Part shown: piece by piece, positions 24,201 through 35,863 of the stretch | Layout: each line of letters opens with the position of its first letter | Numbering within the stretch: the stretch's first letter is position 1 | Source of the DNA: Purshia tridentata | Taxonomy: Eukaryota; Streptophyta; Magnoliopsida; Rosales; Rosaceae | Direction of reading: 5' to 3' | Length of the DNA stretch: 64,000 nt | Assembly (NCBI GenBank): GCA_003254885.1 | Contig: QANT01008530.1 | Location: forward strand, 1 to 64,000 | Notes under the pieces: generated by a model | What the model was told of the DNA's origin: nothing | The model's input: the letters and a program-made list of their open reading frames with translations, nothing else | Databases searched by the model: none | Program-made: the position numbers and the translations under genes

Positions 24201-27200
24201 ATCTAGTAACAAGCTCTTAGGAATAGATGGCTTAAATGACAAAAACCCTCCTGCATAAATTTCCAAAGACTTTAAGCAGCATTAGTATGAAAAAAGTCAT
24301 CAGTACAAATATGAACAAATGCCAGAGTAGTAAATCCATACATTCAAGTGGTCAACTTTTCAGTTTAATGCACAAATTTTGATTGCTGATGAGGTTGAAA
24401 GTTTTCAAGCAAATTAAGATTTAGGTAGTGTTTGGTTCATTGCAATGAACATTAGAATGGGCTGGCATACCTATGGAATGTCCATTCCCCCAAAATGATG
24501 GATGATACCAACCTTCAATTCGTCCTCCTTACCCTCTAACTGTTTCTACATTCCACTCCATTCCGTTCATTTGAGCAACCAAACACTACCTTAGTTTCTT
24601 TAGTATCAGAGTTAACTTCAGAACTGTAAAATGTGTATGCAAATTGAAGTTCTATGGGACTGGAAGGAAACTTTTACTAAGAAGATGAAAAGAAATGAGA
24701 TAACAATCATTCCATTTCGCAGCAGCAAGCGATTGCAAGAAAAATGCATCCTAAGAAGATTGAGAAGATGTGCAATGCATGGCACAAATATTGGTGACAT
24801 TTTCCATTAGTACCTGGTGCATCATAATATTCTGGTGGGTCATAGAAAACCATGCCTTCCCGTAGTCGATGACGCTTTCCTTCAGTACCTGCATACTGGA
24901 ATGTGGTATGCACTGCATATGGCTTCAACCTCAATTGCTGATGCATGGCCTGCCATTAAAGAATTATACCTCCTCTTATTCTTATATGAACTACGTCCAA
25001 GCAAGACATCTAAGTTTGGGGCACAATTGTGTAAAAAATGGAATAAAACTATAAATCCATGCAGAGATAAAATCTAAAGATGCAAAGTTCAAACTATTAA
25101 AGAAAAATATACAACCTACCTGGACAAAATATGTATGCCCACTACAAAATATACTCGCAGGCAAAATTCCCAGCTTGAGACTTCCATCAAAAGCATATAC
25201 AAGTCCGCTCTCCTCATCAACAGATGGTCCTAACTGCTTTCGTACGAGATCATTAAACCCATTCTGATCCCATATCTTGTCATCAGCTAGAAGCATATCT
25301 TTCCATTCCTTAGCCAATCTTTTAGCAGGTTCTGTTGGCCGCCAGTGAAAAATTCCAATGTTGTAGGCAGCACCAACTGTTAAAGGTGAAGACACTACAT
25401 CTTTCAAAATCCTAGTATATCATCGCTATAATTTTATTGATCATAAATAGAAACATAACCAAAGCAACGATTTTAACATAAAAAATCAATAAAGTTAACA
25501 GAAATTTGTGCCGTTCAAACTTTAATGACTAGGCCAGGGTGAAATTTGGATTGCAGTAAGCAGTTTGCAGCTACAGCATGAACTGTGAACATATCACTTG
25601 TTGACACGGGTGCAAGTTTCACATTCACAAATAAACATTGGGGAATCTTCTTAATCCAGGAATGGAGTTGCAACAAGCAGGAATTTACTACACTTAACAC
25701 CTAAATATATATTAGCTGACTTGGTATGTATATGAAAAAGAACCCTTAAAGTATTAAACAGCAACAAGAGTAACAAAATTAATATGGGTTTGGTAAGAGT
25801 AGGGCAAAAAGCATATTCAGCAGTTTTTCTTCCTTTCTTAAATGCCAAAACATCCAAGATTAATAATGAAGGTATCTACAGCAATAGGGAGAGTCTGGGA
25901 CCCTATACTAGTATCCCTAAGGGGCAGATTTCTTCTGAAGTGTCAGCATAGTTATCATTTGTCGCTGGACACAATTTCATGTCACCAGATCTTATGCAAG
26001 TGTTTATAGAAATCCACCACATGGTTTAGCTGAAAACTGTAGTGAATTAAACCCTCTTGTGACCTTATTCTTTGATGTATTTAGATTTATAGCAGTTTTG
26101 GCAATAGGAACAAGCTGCACACAGAAAAACAACAAGAAGAAAAACACACGAGAACACCAAAGATTTGTTAACGAGGTTCGGCTAACTTTGCCTACGTCCT
26201 CGTGTGATCTTTAGAGAATCACAGCTGCACTATGAAGATTAGAAATAGATTACAAGAGCTTATTGACTAACCCTCTACCAGCAGCTCATTCTTTCTCTCT
26301 CTCTCTATCACTCTTGTGTTTCTGCCTTTCTTCAGAACTTATGAAGACTTGAGAAACTCCTCTCCTAAAATTTTTAGACCTGCCAAGCCCTATTTATAGA
26401 CTATAGGGTTTTAGCTTACACTCCTTGACTTATTAGGATAGCCTAAACCTAGGGAAAGGAACTTTCTTCCAAAAATCTAACCGTAAACTAGGAACAAGAG
26501 AACTATTTCCTAAAGCTACTAGGAAATACTTGTGCATGCTTTTCACTAGTTTCCTAAGCTTATTAGGAATCCTAAAACCAACTAGGACTTCAACAAGCCA
26601 AACACAACAAAAACAAAACATCTTATGCATGCATAGGAGTTAAAAGAGAATTCAGACTTCGTTTAAACAGAGGAAGGAAATGACGAGAAATTTTTTTATA
26701 AAGAATTTTCACCTTGTTGCCAAATGTCCAACCTGTCATCAGTGACTGTAGGTACAACCTGATCACTGGAAGTTAAGACATCTGCTTCAGGATAGTGAGC
26801 AAGAAACGGAAGGGGGTCCTGTTCCAGGAAGATAGCAAATAATGTATAAGAAATTTGACAACTCACAATATTTAACCAAAAAGAAATTGAAAGAAAAGAA
26901 ATTAAAGCACTAGCTGAAAAGTACCTTTAACCAAACCATGTCTGTATCACACATCAAGAGCTCATAACCATAAGGGAGGATTGAGTCTATGAGAATAACT
27001 TTTTCTCTTCCCATCTTGTGAAATGTTGGCGATCCCCATCCGACATCTATTGTGCTCATATGGCTGCCCATATCAAATACTGGAACACCTTTCCAATACA
27101 AAGCCTCCAACAGTTTGGTGTCCATTGCACCTAAGCCATCAAGTTCAAACTCCCTTAGGGGGTGCAGACACAAATAAAGCTAAAAGCATATATATATATA

Positions 27201-28694
27201 TTTTTTTTTCCCTTACATGGGAATGGTATAAGATATGTAAAGAAAATGAAAAAGGCCAAAATGAAAGAAAACTACACAGCTGACAATATGGGGCAGCTTA
27301 CCAATGAGAAGGTTAGAAAGCCCCAGATCAGTCAAGTGTTTAACCCAAGTCAGGATAAAATCAATGAATGCATAGTTACCAAAGGTCACTATAATGATGT
27401 TATCCTTCACCCTGTGCTGAACCAGTTCTCTGGTCAGTCTAAATCTCTTCAAAGGTGGCATTTTCTTTGTGCGTGGGGGAGGTTCCCAAAAAGGTCTTGT
27501 TGATATGCTTTGAGGCTCTAATGTAGGTGTGGGCACTGCTTGAACTATTTCTGGTTGAGAAACATTGGGTACTTGCTCTAAAGGAGGAGAAGCTACACCT
27601 GCAACCATTGATGCATTGACATAAGTAAATCACATGTAGGGAGAGGGAGAAGACCGAAAGCTTAATGAATGTACGCAAAACATTGTAACAAAGCGTACAT
27701 TGACAAAGAAGGTTTCAGTTCTAAAATATTAATGATTGTGGTTAGAGGGGAGAGGGGGGGAATATCCAAATCACATTTGATATTAACAAGCATGGTTGGA
27801 GTTCTGCCAAGATTATAGCGTAAAACTCCTGATGTATAATAACCAAATTAACCACAGATTTGACACATCTTTATTTCTACTCAATAAAAAAAATAAAAAA
27901 AAAACCAAAAGTCAGATATTTGATCACAGAGAAAAGAGTTCACTTTGAGCTAATTTGCTAAATGAGGTAGCTGAGATGTCCCCAGCTTATGTTGTCATCA
28001 GTAAGATCATTAAACAATATTAGTTGGTAGTTGTAATTAGTTAGAGATGTGGCAGTGAGTAACGAATGAAACTTGTATAAATAATAGCTCCTGTGTATGG
28101 TGACATTCATTGAAGAAGTAAGAGAAAATACAGTGGCTTCCTTTCAGTAAGAGATTCAATTTCCATTTCATTTCATTATTAGGCCAAGCGGAAGGCTTTT
28201 CCTTTAGGAGCTTATCTCTTCAATCACCAGAACATTATAGTAGCAGCAATGCTACTCCACAGGAAAATAAATAAATAGAAAGTGTTTCACGGAGCTCAAA
28301 ATAACTTTTCACTAAGCACATACGCATTGAATTATTCGACAGGCAACTAAATCTCCGAAACCCATGTGTATCCCATTGCCATGATTTGTTGGTTAAGATA
28401 GTATGCGTAAGAAACAATAATATGTGTATCCCATTTCCATGATTTGTTGGTTAAGATAGTATGCGTAAGAAACGATAACAATAAATGAAAGGGCAAAGTC
28501 AGTAAATTAAAGAGAAGAAATGGAGAGAAAAACTGACGGGAAAGCCAGGAGGAGGTGGTGGAATCTGCAACAGAGTTGCCGGAGTAGACAGCCGAAATCA
28601 CATACAAAGATGTGAAGAGGACCCCAATTATCACAGTGGCGTATATAGTCACGAACAGTGGCTTCGAATTCTCAAACGCATTTTTCCACCCCAT
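18247..28694 (-). CDS. XEG113: Extensin arabinosyltransferase, XEG113-like (GT77), 13 exons
   Basis: The predicted protein has 631 aa and is close throughout to Arabidopsis XEG113, a Golgi type II enzyme that adds arabinose to hydroxyproline-linked arabinan chains on extensins. Exons (minus strand, 5' to 3'): 28,538-28,694; 27,302-27,598; 26,925-27,130; 26,713-26,818; 25,120-25,376; 24,814-24,949; 24,156-24,250; 24,005-24,058; 23,129-23,242; 20,093-20,191; 19,867-19,986; 18,490-18,576; 18,247-18,414. Phases agree throughout. An N-terminal anchor (VTIYATVIIGVLFTSLYVIS, residues ~15-34) precedes a proline-rich stem and a nucleotide-diphospho-sugar transferase domain with DxD in LLMCDTDMVWL. Other hallmarks are YNIGIFHWRP, DQNGFNDLV, LPASIFCSGHTYFVQ and the C-terminal GHIYYDMYWDEKPGW. 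Intron 12 is GC-AG. No break was found; it looks functional. Confidence 0.95.
18415..18489 (-). other. Intron 12 of the XEG113-like gene, GC-AG type
   Basis: The donor reads ACAAG|GCAAGT and the acceptor AACAG|GCAAGG on the minus strand. A GT two codons further would shift the frame, so the GC donor is needed to join TDK to AREERF in phase. GC-AG introns are a known minority class with exactly this AG|GCAAGT context. The intron is 75 nt. Confidence 0.85.
20772..21000. mobile_element. Fold-back MITE in intron 9 of the XEG113-like gene
   Basis: AGAGTCCTTCTCTCATGAG...GTCATGAGGATCTGGTT at the left is mirrored by AACCAAATCC-like sequence and TGGTGAGAATCTCCGAC at the right. The element sits in (TA)n flanks, so the target duplication cannot be read reliably; a TA-type (Stowaway-like) insertion is possible. 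Confidence 0.55.
21465..21822. mobile_element. Fold-back element in intron 9 of the XEG113-like gene
   Basis: Left CAAATTCGAATTTTTGTCAT and following bases pair with right ATGACAAAAATGCAAATTTG. Weaker pairing extends outward to TCCCTTTATGTATGATT and its counterpart near 21,805. No target duplication is resolved. Confidence 0.55.
22754..22874. repeat. 60-bp tandem duplication in intron 9
   Basis: Two adjacent copies starting AATGATATTTGAGCCCATTG, offset by 60 bases, nearly identical (one small indel/substitution near CATACTCTTC versus CACTACTCTTC). The high identity suggests a recent event. Confidence 0.9.
24424..24590. mobile_element. Tourist-like MITE (PIF/Harbinger) in intron 6
   Basis: 167-bp element with terminal inverted repeats GGTAGTGTTTGGTT / AACCAAACACTACC and the 3-bp target duplication TTA on both sides (24,421-24,423 and 24,591-24,593). 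It lies between exons 6 and 7 of the XEG113-like gene, clear of both splice sites. Confidence 0.9.
26090..26640. repeat. Probable LTR fragment in intron 4 of the XEG113-like gene
   Basis: Contains AACGAGGTTCGGCTAAC...CCTACGTCCTCG, a motif often seen in plant copia LTRs and also present in the LTR pair at 36,000 and 38,490. It is followed by CTATTTATAGACTATAGGG and AC-rich ends. No second LTR, coding part or target duplication is seen, so a solo LTR or fragment is likely. Confidence 0.5.
28364..28478. repeat. 58-bp tandem duplication in intron 1
   Basis: Two adjacent copies starting ATGTGTATCCCATT, offset by 58 bases and differing at about two positions. They lie in the first intron, about 60 bp from its donor. 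Confidence 0.88.
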
Positions 28695-28850
28695 TGTTTT
28701 GCTTTTCTGATTGATTAGTTATTTGATTAGCGTTCCCGCAAAATCATCATCGTCTTCTTCTTCTTCTTCTTCTTCTTCTTTCTTCTTGGGAAGAAGGAGA
28801 AAGAAAACCCTAATTTCAAAGCCAACCAATCTGAATGATTCTGACCCTTT
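28695..28850 (-). promoter_or_regulatory. 5' UTR region of the XEG113-like gene with a (GAA)n run
   Basis: Upstream of the start codon the minus strand has a (GAA)n tract (plus strand CTT repeats at about 28,752-28,785) and purine-rich sequence, typical of plant 5' UTRs. The transcription start is not determinable. An open plus-strand frame starting at 28,711 is just the translation of this simple repeat. Confidence 0.5.
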
Positions 28851-30240
28851 GTTTCATTTCACTTGTTTCCTCTGCCTACATACAGATCACCACCAGGCTA
28901 CGGTCAACCGCCAGCCTCCGAGTTATATTTTTCTTATTTTATTGAACTCCAGCACCATGTTTGTCTAAATTTTACATTCTTAATTATGTTTTTGCCTGAT
29001 GATCAGACCAACGCGTGTGTAATTCCATCAAGGTTATAATTATATTACACAAAAAATTGGACTTTTTTTCTTTTTTCCATGGCCCATGATACAAAAAATA
29101 GATTCAAATCAGAAAAGATTTTCATAATTAGAAACTTAGGTTGAAGTACCTAATCAGAATATCGATAATTTTTTAGAAAATCATAAGACCCAAAAGTTTT
29201 TGAGTTGGGCTACTAATTTATAGATTTAGTTTTTATATTAGGTCACAAACCCCTTTCATTTGGGTAATTTAATCTAGGTTTGTTATCACTTTTGCTTCGT
29301 GAAAGTAATTTGAAATCCTAATATACACCTTTACATTTAAATTATATCAATTTACCCCCTAAAAATAAAAAAGGTGTTCTAATGTACTATGGCAATTCCA
29401 TTTCGTCATAACTCTAGTCAAATTTGCTAATGTAGCAAGTTATATTAGTCATTTTGACCTCTATGACCTACTCAGCACCCCCTATTCGCCATGTCAACGC
29501 ACCACCGAATCTAGCTCAACTTTCTTATGGACCTAGTCTTATTTGGTCAAATGGAACGATCTCTTCAACTCCCATCCCCAAACCACCATTTCTTCAACTC
29601 TCATCCTCAAAGCAACAAGACCATGCAATTAGGGTTCACGGACACTCTCTATTAATCTGAAATCTCTACAAGTGAGTGTGTTGGGAGCTCATTTGGTGAA
29701 GTGAGGTATGAAGATTCGTTGGGATAAAATGAAACATGACTATGTTGAGACCTGAAGGTGCCAGATGAAAGTAAGCTTTTTGAACTTTTATGGTTTTGGA
29801 CGGATGTTGAACCTTTTTGTTTATTTTTACATCGATGAGTGGTCCCTTGATGATGTCGCTTTCCTATGGACTAGTGGGTTGGGCGTTTAAGTGAGGTTTT
29901 TTTAACTACCATTCAGTTTTGGAAACAAAATTTGAATTGTACCTTCCAACATTAGGAGTTATAAAATTTTCTGTTAAATATATATTAGTTGAATGGATTT
30001 AATATTTTGAAAATAATTGGATGGATTTTATATTTTGGTGTCATTGGGTGTCATGTGTTTAGTATTTTTCTTCTTGTATTTTGGTGTCATTGATGTATAT
30101 TAGTTCAATGTATTATTGGCTTGGTTTTTTGACAGTTGGGGACTCTGAGGTGTGTGAGACCCCTTATTTTTTGAGTACTTTATTTTCTGCTTAAATTAGA
30201 ATATTTCTGAAGAACTAATGACTAAGGTTTGACTCCATTA
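28851..30240. other. AT-rich intergenic DNA upstream of the XEG113-like gene
   Basis: No gene or clear mobile element. It should include the promoter of the minus-strand gene. A 68-codon plus-strand frame at 29,454-29,660 lacks any recognisable domain or codon structure and is not called. Confidence 0.5.
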
Positions 30241-30930
30241 GCATAGAGCTTAATTTGTTGAGAGTAATGATGTTTAGTTCGTCGAATTTGGAGTTAGAAT
30301 GATTAAGTTATGAATTTTCCAAGTTGGATACTTATTTTGGGCCATTATTCGAAATTTATTTTGGGTAAAGTTGGATTTTTCATAAAAATTTCGAAAGTCA
30401 AATTGCTGTTTTGAGGGCACATATAAGTAATACTCAATCTCACGAGTCTGTAGGTTTTGTCGTGGAATTATTTGAAAACCCAAGCTATTTTTGGTGAATT
30501 TTTTAAGTTGGAGAAAATAAAAAAAATAGAAAATAATGTGGCAGCCAATGCCACGTGTCATACACTGATGTTCAGTAAGGTGCTAACAGGGACGGGTGCA
30601 CAGAACTAAGGTGGGATTTGTCACACTTGATTATCCACCCTTATTTTAATTTAGCCCTTGAATTTCATTAAAAAGCTTTTTAATCTTGACAATTCATTTG
30701 CATGCAACTTATTTCGCATCAGAAACTTACACATTCCTTCCCACTTCCAAAAGATTATGAATAGAGGAGCCCATCCTCATTTTTACTTGCACCGCTTAAT
30801 GTGAGTTGAGAGTTCATCACTCTAAGTTCTTTCTCTCTCTAAAATTTTTTAACAGGACCGCCCTGGAGTTTACCTCGAGACTACCCTGTGTAAGTTTTTA
30901 ACTATGAGATAAAACTCAGTGAGTGAACAA
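30241..30930 (+). repeat. LTR-like fragment related to 47,069 onward
   Basis: Shares the ordered phrases ACGAGTCT..., TTTTTGGTGAATTTTT, AAGTTGGA and a CCACGTGTCA-like stretch with 47,340-47,500. It ends in a segment with GAGAGTTCATCACTC and a polypyrimidine run, like the downstream part of the 47.8-kb copy. Probably two members of one Ty3/gypsy-type LTR family. Ends are not defined. Confidence 0.45.
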
Positions 30931-33541
30931 AAATAATTTAAACTCACTTTGTTAAAGGTTTGCAATAGGTCTCCTCTAGGTGATTAAGCCCTAAGTCTAA
31001 CCGATTATGCACCCTATGGTTTAGGTCAAGGTTCACATTTTTACAACTAGCATGCAAGGATTACAAATCAAGCAAGGGTTCTCAAAGAAAAATCAAAGAC
31101 AACCAACACAAGTATTAGGCACAATTACAAGCAAGGTAAGAGTCCACAAGCAAATACAAGCGCAACAAGACACCCGGTTCAATCGTTTCTAGAAGACCAT
31201 TTTGGGCAAGCCTCCCCCTAGCTTTGTAGTAGCTGCTTGCAAGCTCCAAGTAAGTCAACGAAACCTTGTAAAAACACCAAACACACCGAGTTACTGCCAA
31301 TAAAGACTAGAACTCCCCCTACCTGAGTGTTCACTCTTGTTTGGCAAGCAAAACCAATTAGACCTTGGAAAAGAAATCTAGCAAAGGTGAGACCTTAGAG
31401 GTTGTTAAAAGGGCCATCAAAGTGGTTTTTAAGAAGGGGAACAACTCAAATAAACCCAAGGGAGTGTTCCAAAACTGAAAGGGTAAAAGAAAGTTCACTT
31501 GTTTAAAATTCGAAACACACGAGCAGTAGGTGGTCTTAGATTTTCAGAAAATTCAATAGTCAAGCAAACGTTTTGAAATTTTGTGGAATGATTCTAGACA
31601 TGCATGGTGTCCACAAAATTTATCAAGTGCTTCAGGGTTGTGGAACAATGTAGTTCCTGTCAACCATTCCAGCCCAGAAATCTAGAGAGCAAAGCTCAAC
31701 CCCAATTTCAAAGGTGGAATGGCTAACATTCCACATCCTCTAAGTACTCAATTCACTTGAAGATTACATGTGCATACATCCCTATAACATCTCAAAAGCT
31801 TAGCTTGGTTTTAGTGTCACAAAGGGTTAAAGGGAGGACCGAAACTTAGGCAAGCAATAAGGAAAACATTGCTGCCAGTTTCCAGTATTTTTGTGTCTGC
31901 TTATAAAGTACACAACTCGCTCAAACGAAGTCCAAAATGGTGGTTCTGGTCTTGAAAAATCCGTTAGGATGTCTAGTTTAAGACTACCAAAAATCAACTC
32001 TAAGTCTCTTGTAAAACAGTACAGTTTTCAAAAACAATGGCACAAGGTTAGTAGCTGTGAAAATCAGAGAGTGGGGTTTTCTTTCAAGGAAAAGGGGCCT
32101 GCTTGCCAAAACAATGATCTCACAACCTAAAGATGAACAAACACAGAAAAACCAGGGTTCACAACTCGTCTAAGAGGTCACTTACCCAAGTTAGTGCTCA
32201 GATTGTGAGGAAATGGCAGATTTCCTCACATGCAAGCTTCGAAGAGTCCAAACTCTGGCAACCCTTGGAGAACTCTAGCTGTGAGAGGGATTTCTCTTCA
32301 AGTTGGGTGTTGAATGGCTGCTTCCTCTATTCCAAGACTTCAAAAACAGCCAAGCAAACACCAAACAATCCCAAATAGAGGTTAGGCACACGGGTAGAGC
32401 AAGCTTTTAAGGGAAAAAGGAGTTTGGGGTCTCGGGTCTTACTAGCCCTTGTTTTTCCTCTACTCGAATCCAACATGCAAAGGGGTTTGAAAAGAGGAAA
32501 ACGTTAGAACTCAAGGTTGGGGTAACTTGGTCACGGAAACTTGAAGAATCGAAGGAAAGACTAATGTGGGTGCGTTACTTGGCTTGGTGAAACTTCTCCA
32601 CCCCTTAAGGTTTTTCTTGGTTTGTTCCTTCGTTACTTAAATGTCGAAAGAGTGGGGAAGAACTGGAGAGCTTGTTGTGATTCTTGGGTTCCACTAGAGA
32701 ATCACCCGTTTAGACCTCCCTTGAATTGGGGTTTTCGGTTTTGGTAGCCAGGGTTTGAGGGTTGGGCTCAGGTTGTAGGGAAGGTCTCACTGTCCTCTCA
32801 TGGTGTTCTCTCTTGGATGAGGGAGGCCATACTGTTTGGGTGCGGGAGTGGAGAGAAAAGAAGAATATGAAGACACTAAAAGTGAAAGAGTGTTTGCGTG
32901 AGAGGGAAAAGAAGAGGAAGAGTTGGCATGTTGGGGGGAAATGTGTGCATGTGTTTGGCTTTGGGGGTTGTAGGCCTAAGTAGGCTAGCAGCTGGCCTAA
33001 GGCTACTTTTCCTTCTTTTTTTGAATTTTTTGATCCAAGACTCAATTGTTCTTGGGCTAGTTTGAAATGGCCTTCAGTTCTAGGTTGGTGTTTCAAGTGG
33101 GAGGGCTATCAAATTGGGTTTGGGTGCTAACACACCAACCCAAAAATAGTCCTAGGTCCAAAATAAAAATCATTGGGCCTTCAAGAAGACGGAACCTGAC
33201 CCACGTGTCACTTATCACTTCCACAAGCCAGGTCTTGGGCAAAGTTACTGTTTTACCCCTTCGAGGTGTAACTAAGTTAACCCTCATTCCTACCTACTCA
33301 GGTCAAGCACAAGCAAAAGAGTAGCTCACAAAACAAACGAAAGGGAAGGGAAGGAAAAAACAAGAGAAAGGAAAGGAAATAAAAAGAAAACTGAAAAGTA
33401 ACAACAAGAAGTTAGTTTAGTCAACTAGTAAGATTAGCATTCTAGGTACAAAAGAGTGACCGTGAGACAAGTAGGAACCAAAAGTCTCAGTGACAATGCA
33501 ATACCAGGAAAAATTCACCCTAAATTTTTACGGGTATTACA
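30931..33541 (-). repeat. LTR-like sequence, minus orientation
   Basis: Read on the minus strand it starts TGTAATACCCGTAAAAATTT at 33,541, a start typical of plant Ty3/gypsy LTRs. Further in are CCACGTG and a GAGAGGGAAAAGAAGAGGAA stretch (plus strand ~32,900). Several open frames here are long only because the region is G-rich and stop-poor; none carries a domain. The far end (~30,931) is a guess. No internal region or partner LTR is visible. Confidence 0.4.
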
Positions 33542-34895
33542 CCTACACATATATATTGTGAGGAAACCATCAAGCCTAATTCATTTATGTAGTAAATAAC
33601 ATGAATAACTATAAGATTTGATTGCTCTGATGCATCATGTAGGAGTGGACTGCCATATGTTATGCTAATGACATGTCTAGTCCATGTATAGCGTATGGCA
33701 ATAAAGCTTGCATATAAACTTGTACAGCTGCTGGCAATAAAGCTTGCCATAAAGCTGAACCAACCTCTAATGCTAATAAAGCTTGTACATGTACTCCAAT
33801 AGCAGCATGGTGTTTAAAAAAAAATAGATATGGTATTTTCAATTTTGATGCAAGTTGGGTTCCAAAAAAGTGTCTATTGCTGTCTTATCAACCACTGGTT
33901 ACCAAAAATTCAAGCCCCAGAAAATCAATAAACTATAGTCAGTTGTAACACCACAAACCAAACTCAAACGACAAAATTTACGGCAAACTCCAAAAAAAAT
34001 ATTAAAAACACTAAACTTGTATCTACATGGCCCACACCCATAATAGACTTATGATATCCAAACCACTCACAGAGATACACCTTACAGGAAAAAAAAAAAA
34101 GAGACCCAACACAATCATAACATGAGAAAATGCTTTAATGGACTTCTGAATAAGGAAACTAGGTAAAGAACATGTCTTAATATATCAATAGAACCACAAA
34201 CTGCACCCATATAACTAGTAGAACATCGGTGGTGTGACATTCTTGACATGAAAATGTAAAGATGGGATGTCGATATAATTACACCACCTCCCCACGTCCT
34301 TTTCCTTGAAATAAATCCAATTGCGGTTCGGGCAAAATAGACACCGTAGAACACATGTAGATAAAGGTAGTCAAACTAATTTTTTCCACAACTATCAATG
34401 TGGTCCAATGACAACGCCACACTATCAATGCAACCATCCACCCATAAAGGTCGTGACATGTATAAGTTGTGGGGTGTGAACTTGAGGGTTGTCCTTTCTC
34501 CAGGGTGTGGACACTGGCATGTTGAGCTCAAAAGCAACGTACTGTGCTTTGAAGTTCCTTCAACACTTATGGGTACAAGGTTTTCGATCATACAATCTAT
34601 ATAGACATACTCATTTAACACTTGTTTGGCAGGAGATAGATGTAGGGGTAAATATTGTATTAACCTTTCATTAGCTAGGGGATTTTTGGATTGTAGGAAT
34701 TGGTTCTCCAAAGCAATTTGTGTCATCTTGCCCATTCTGGTGGGGAAGGACATTTCGGGTTTGTGGCACCTAAGTGACCATAACTGCGTTCTTGAAATCC
34801 CTCTCTTCATGAAGATTTGCATTTGAGTCTGTTTGTGAGCAAGCATCCAAATCTTCTGTCTCATAATGAGGTTCTTCAAATCATAGCTAATAATA
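33542..34895. other. Unassigned DNA at the 3' side of the Helitron
   Basis: Contains three near-copies of AATAAAGCTTG (about 33,701, 33,736 and 33,777). A 167-codon minus-strand frame (34,376-34,879) overlaps open plus-strand frames and shows no domain I recognise. It lies where the end of a minus-strand Helitron would be expected, but I could not find a convincing CTRR plus hairpin terminus. Confidence 0.35.
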
Positions 34896-35079
34896 TAAAT
34901 TTGGGTGTATTAGGGTTCTAACTTTCCTAGACATTGTCGGTGTTATGAGGGAAATGGTGAAGAACTTTTGGCACAAATCTTATTGGGTAATACCTCTAAT
35001 TTATATTAAAGGTATGCTTTTGTGTAGAGATAGTGTAATAGTGCCCAAACAGTTACCTATGGATATCTTTATGATACAA

Positions 35080-35860
35080 CTAAAACGTACAAGCGTTGAC
35101 CGTACACCCAAATGGAGAATGAAGATGATTCACTGGTGCCTCATCCCAAATGATTAAATCAATTCTTTCAATTAATTTTGCAAGATATGTTCCTTTTTTG
35201 ATTTGGCACATAGAATAATCTATTAGACTAAGTGGAATCTTAAATCTAGAATGTGCAGTTCTTCCTCCCAGTAATAGTAAGGATACTATTCCCGATGAAA
35301 CAACTGCCAAAACTATTTTGCTTTGAGATCTAATCTTATTATTGTATACCATAAAAATGTTTTTCTAGTTCCTCAAAAACCATACACGAAAAAGAATCTT
35401 GGTTTTTTATCATTGATGGCACCAATAATAGAGTCATAGACTACTTTTTGCTTTTTATTTAGTTGTGCAATCAATTTAAATGATCTTTTTCTAAAGTATA
35501 CACATCGTAATTTAATTCTTGTCTCAAAGTTTATTCCTAATATCTAACATTCAATTTTCATCTGGTGGTGATAGATTATGATCATTTAAAGAAATACATG
35601 ACGCATTAAAAAGCTGTTCTAATTCATACAAAAGGGAAATTCGCAAATCAAATTCGCGCAGAATTAGATTAGGCATCATAAAATTTTTTCTTTGTTTATA
35701 CTGAATATCATCATATATATTTTTTCAATGAGCATCTAAAAGAAGTTTGGGATTTGTCACATCACAAAACAAAATAATTATCACAAATAATTGCCTTAAT
35801 TCTAAAGATGAAGTTGTGTTAGAAACATTTTTTAAGGCTTTTATCTATTCTCTATCATCT
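35080..35860 (-). pseudogene. Helitron helicase part (Pif1-like)
   Basis: The best-kept frame (35,352-35,080) holds VVSSGIVSLLLLGGRTAHSRF and, about 35 residues later, the Walker-B-like DLIIWDEAP. Upstream on the same strand (to 35,860) are degraded pieces matching the linker between Rep and helicase (RISLLYELEQLF). The right edge of this piece is the target site of the LTR element. Confidence 0.85.
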
Positions 35861-35863
35861 CCT

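Noticed and set aside
28711-28968. Plus-strand frame with a serine run at the XEG113-like gene start
   Set aside because: It is the complement of the (GAA)n 5' UTR of the minus-strand gene.
32710-33324. Several long overlapping frames on both strands
   Set aside because: They occur in G-rich LTR-like sequence where stops are rare in all frames; no domain is visible.
34376-34879. 167-codon open frame on the minus strand
   Set aside because: Overlapped by long plus-strand frames in the same stop-poor stretch, with no domain, splice context or conserved motif; not supported as a gene.
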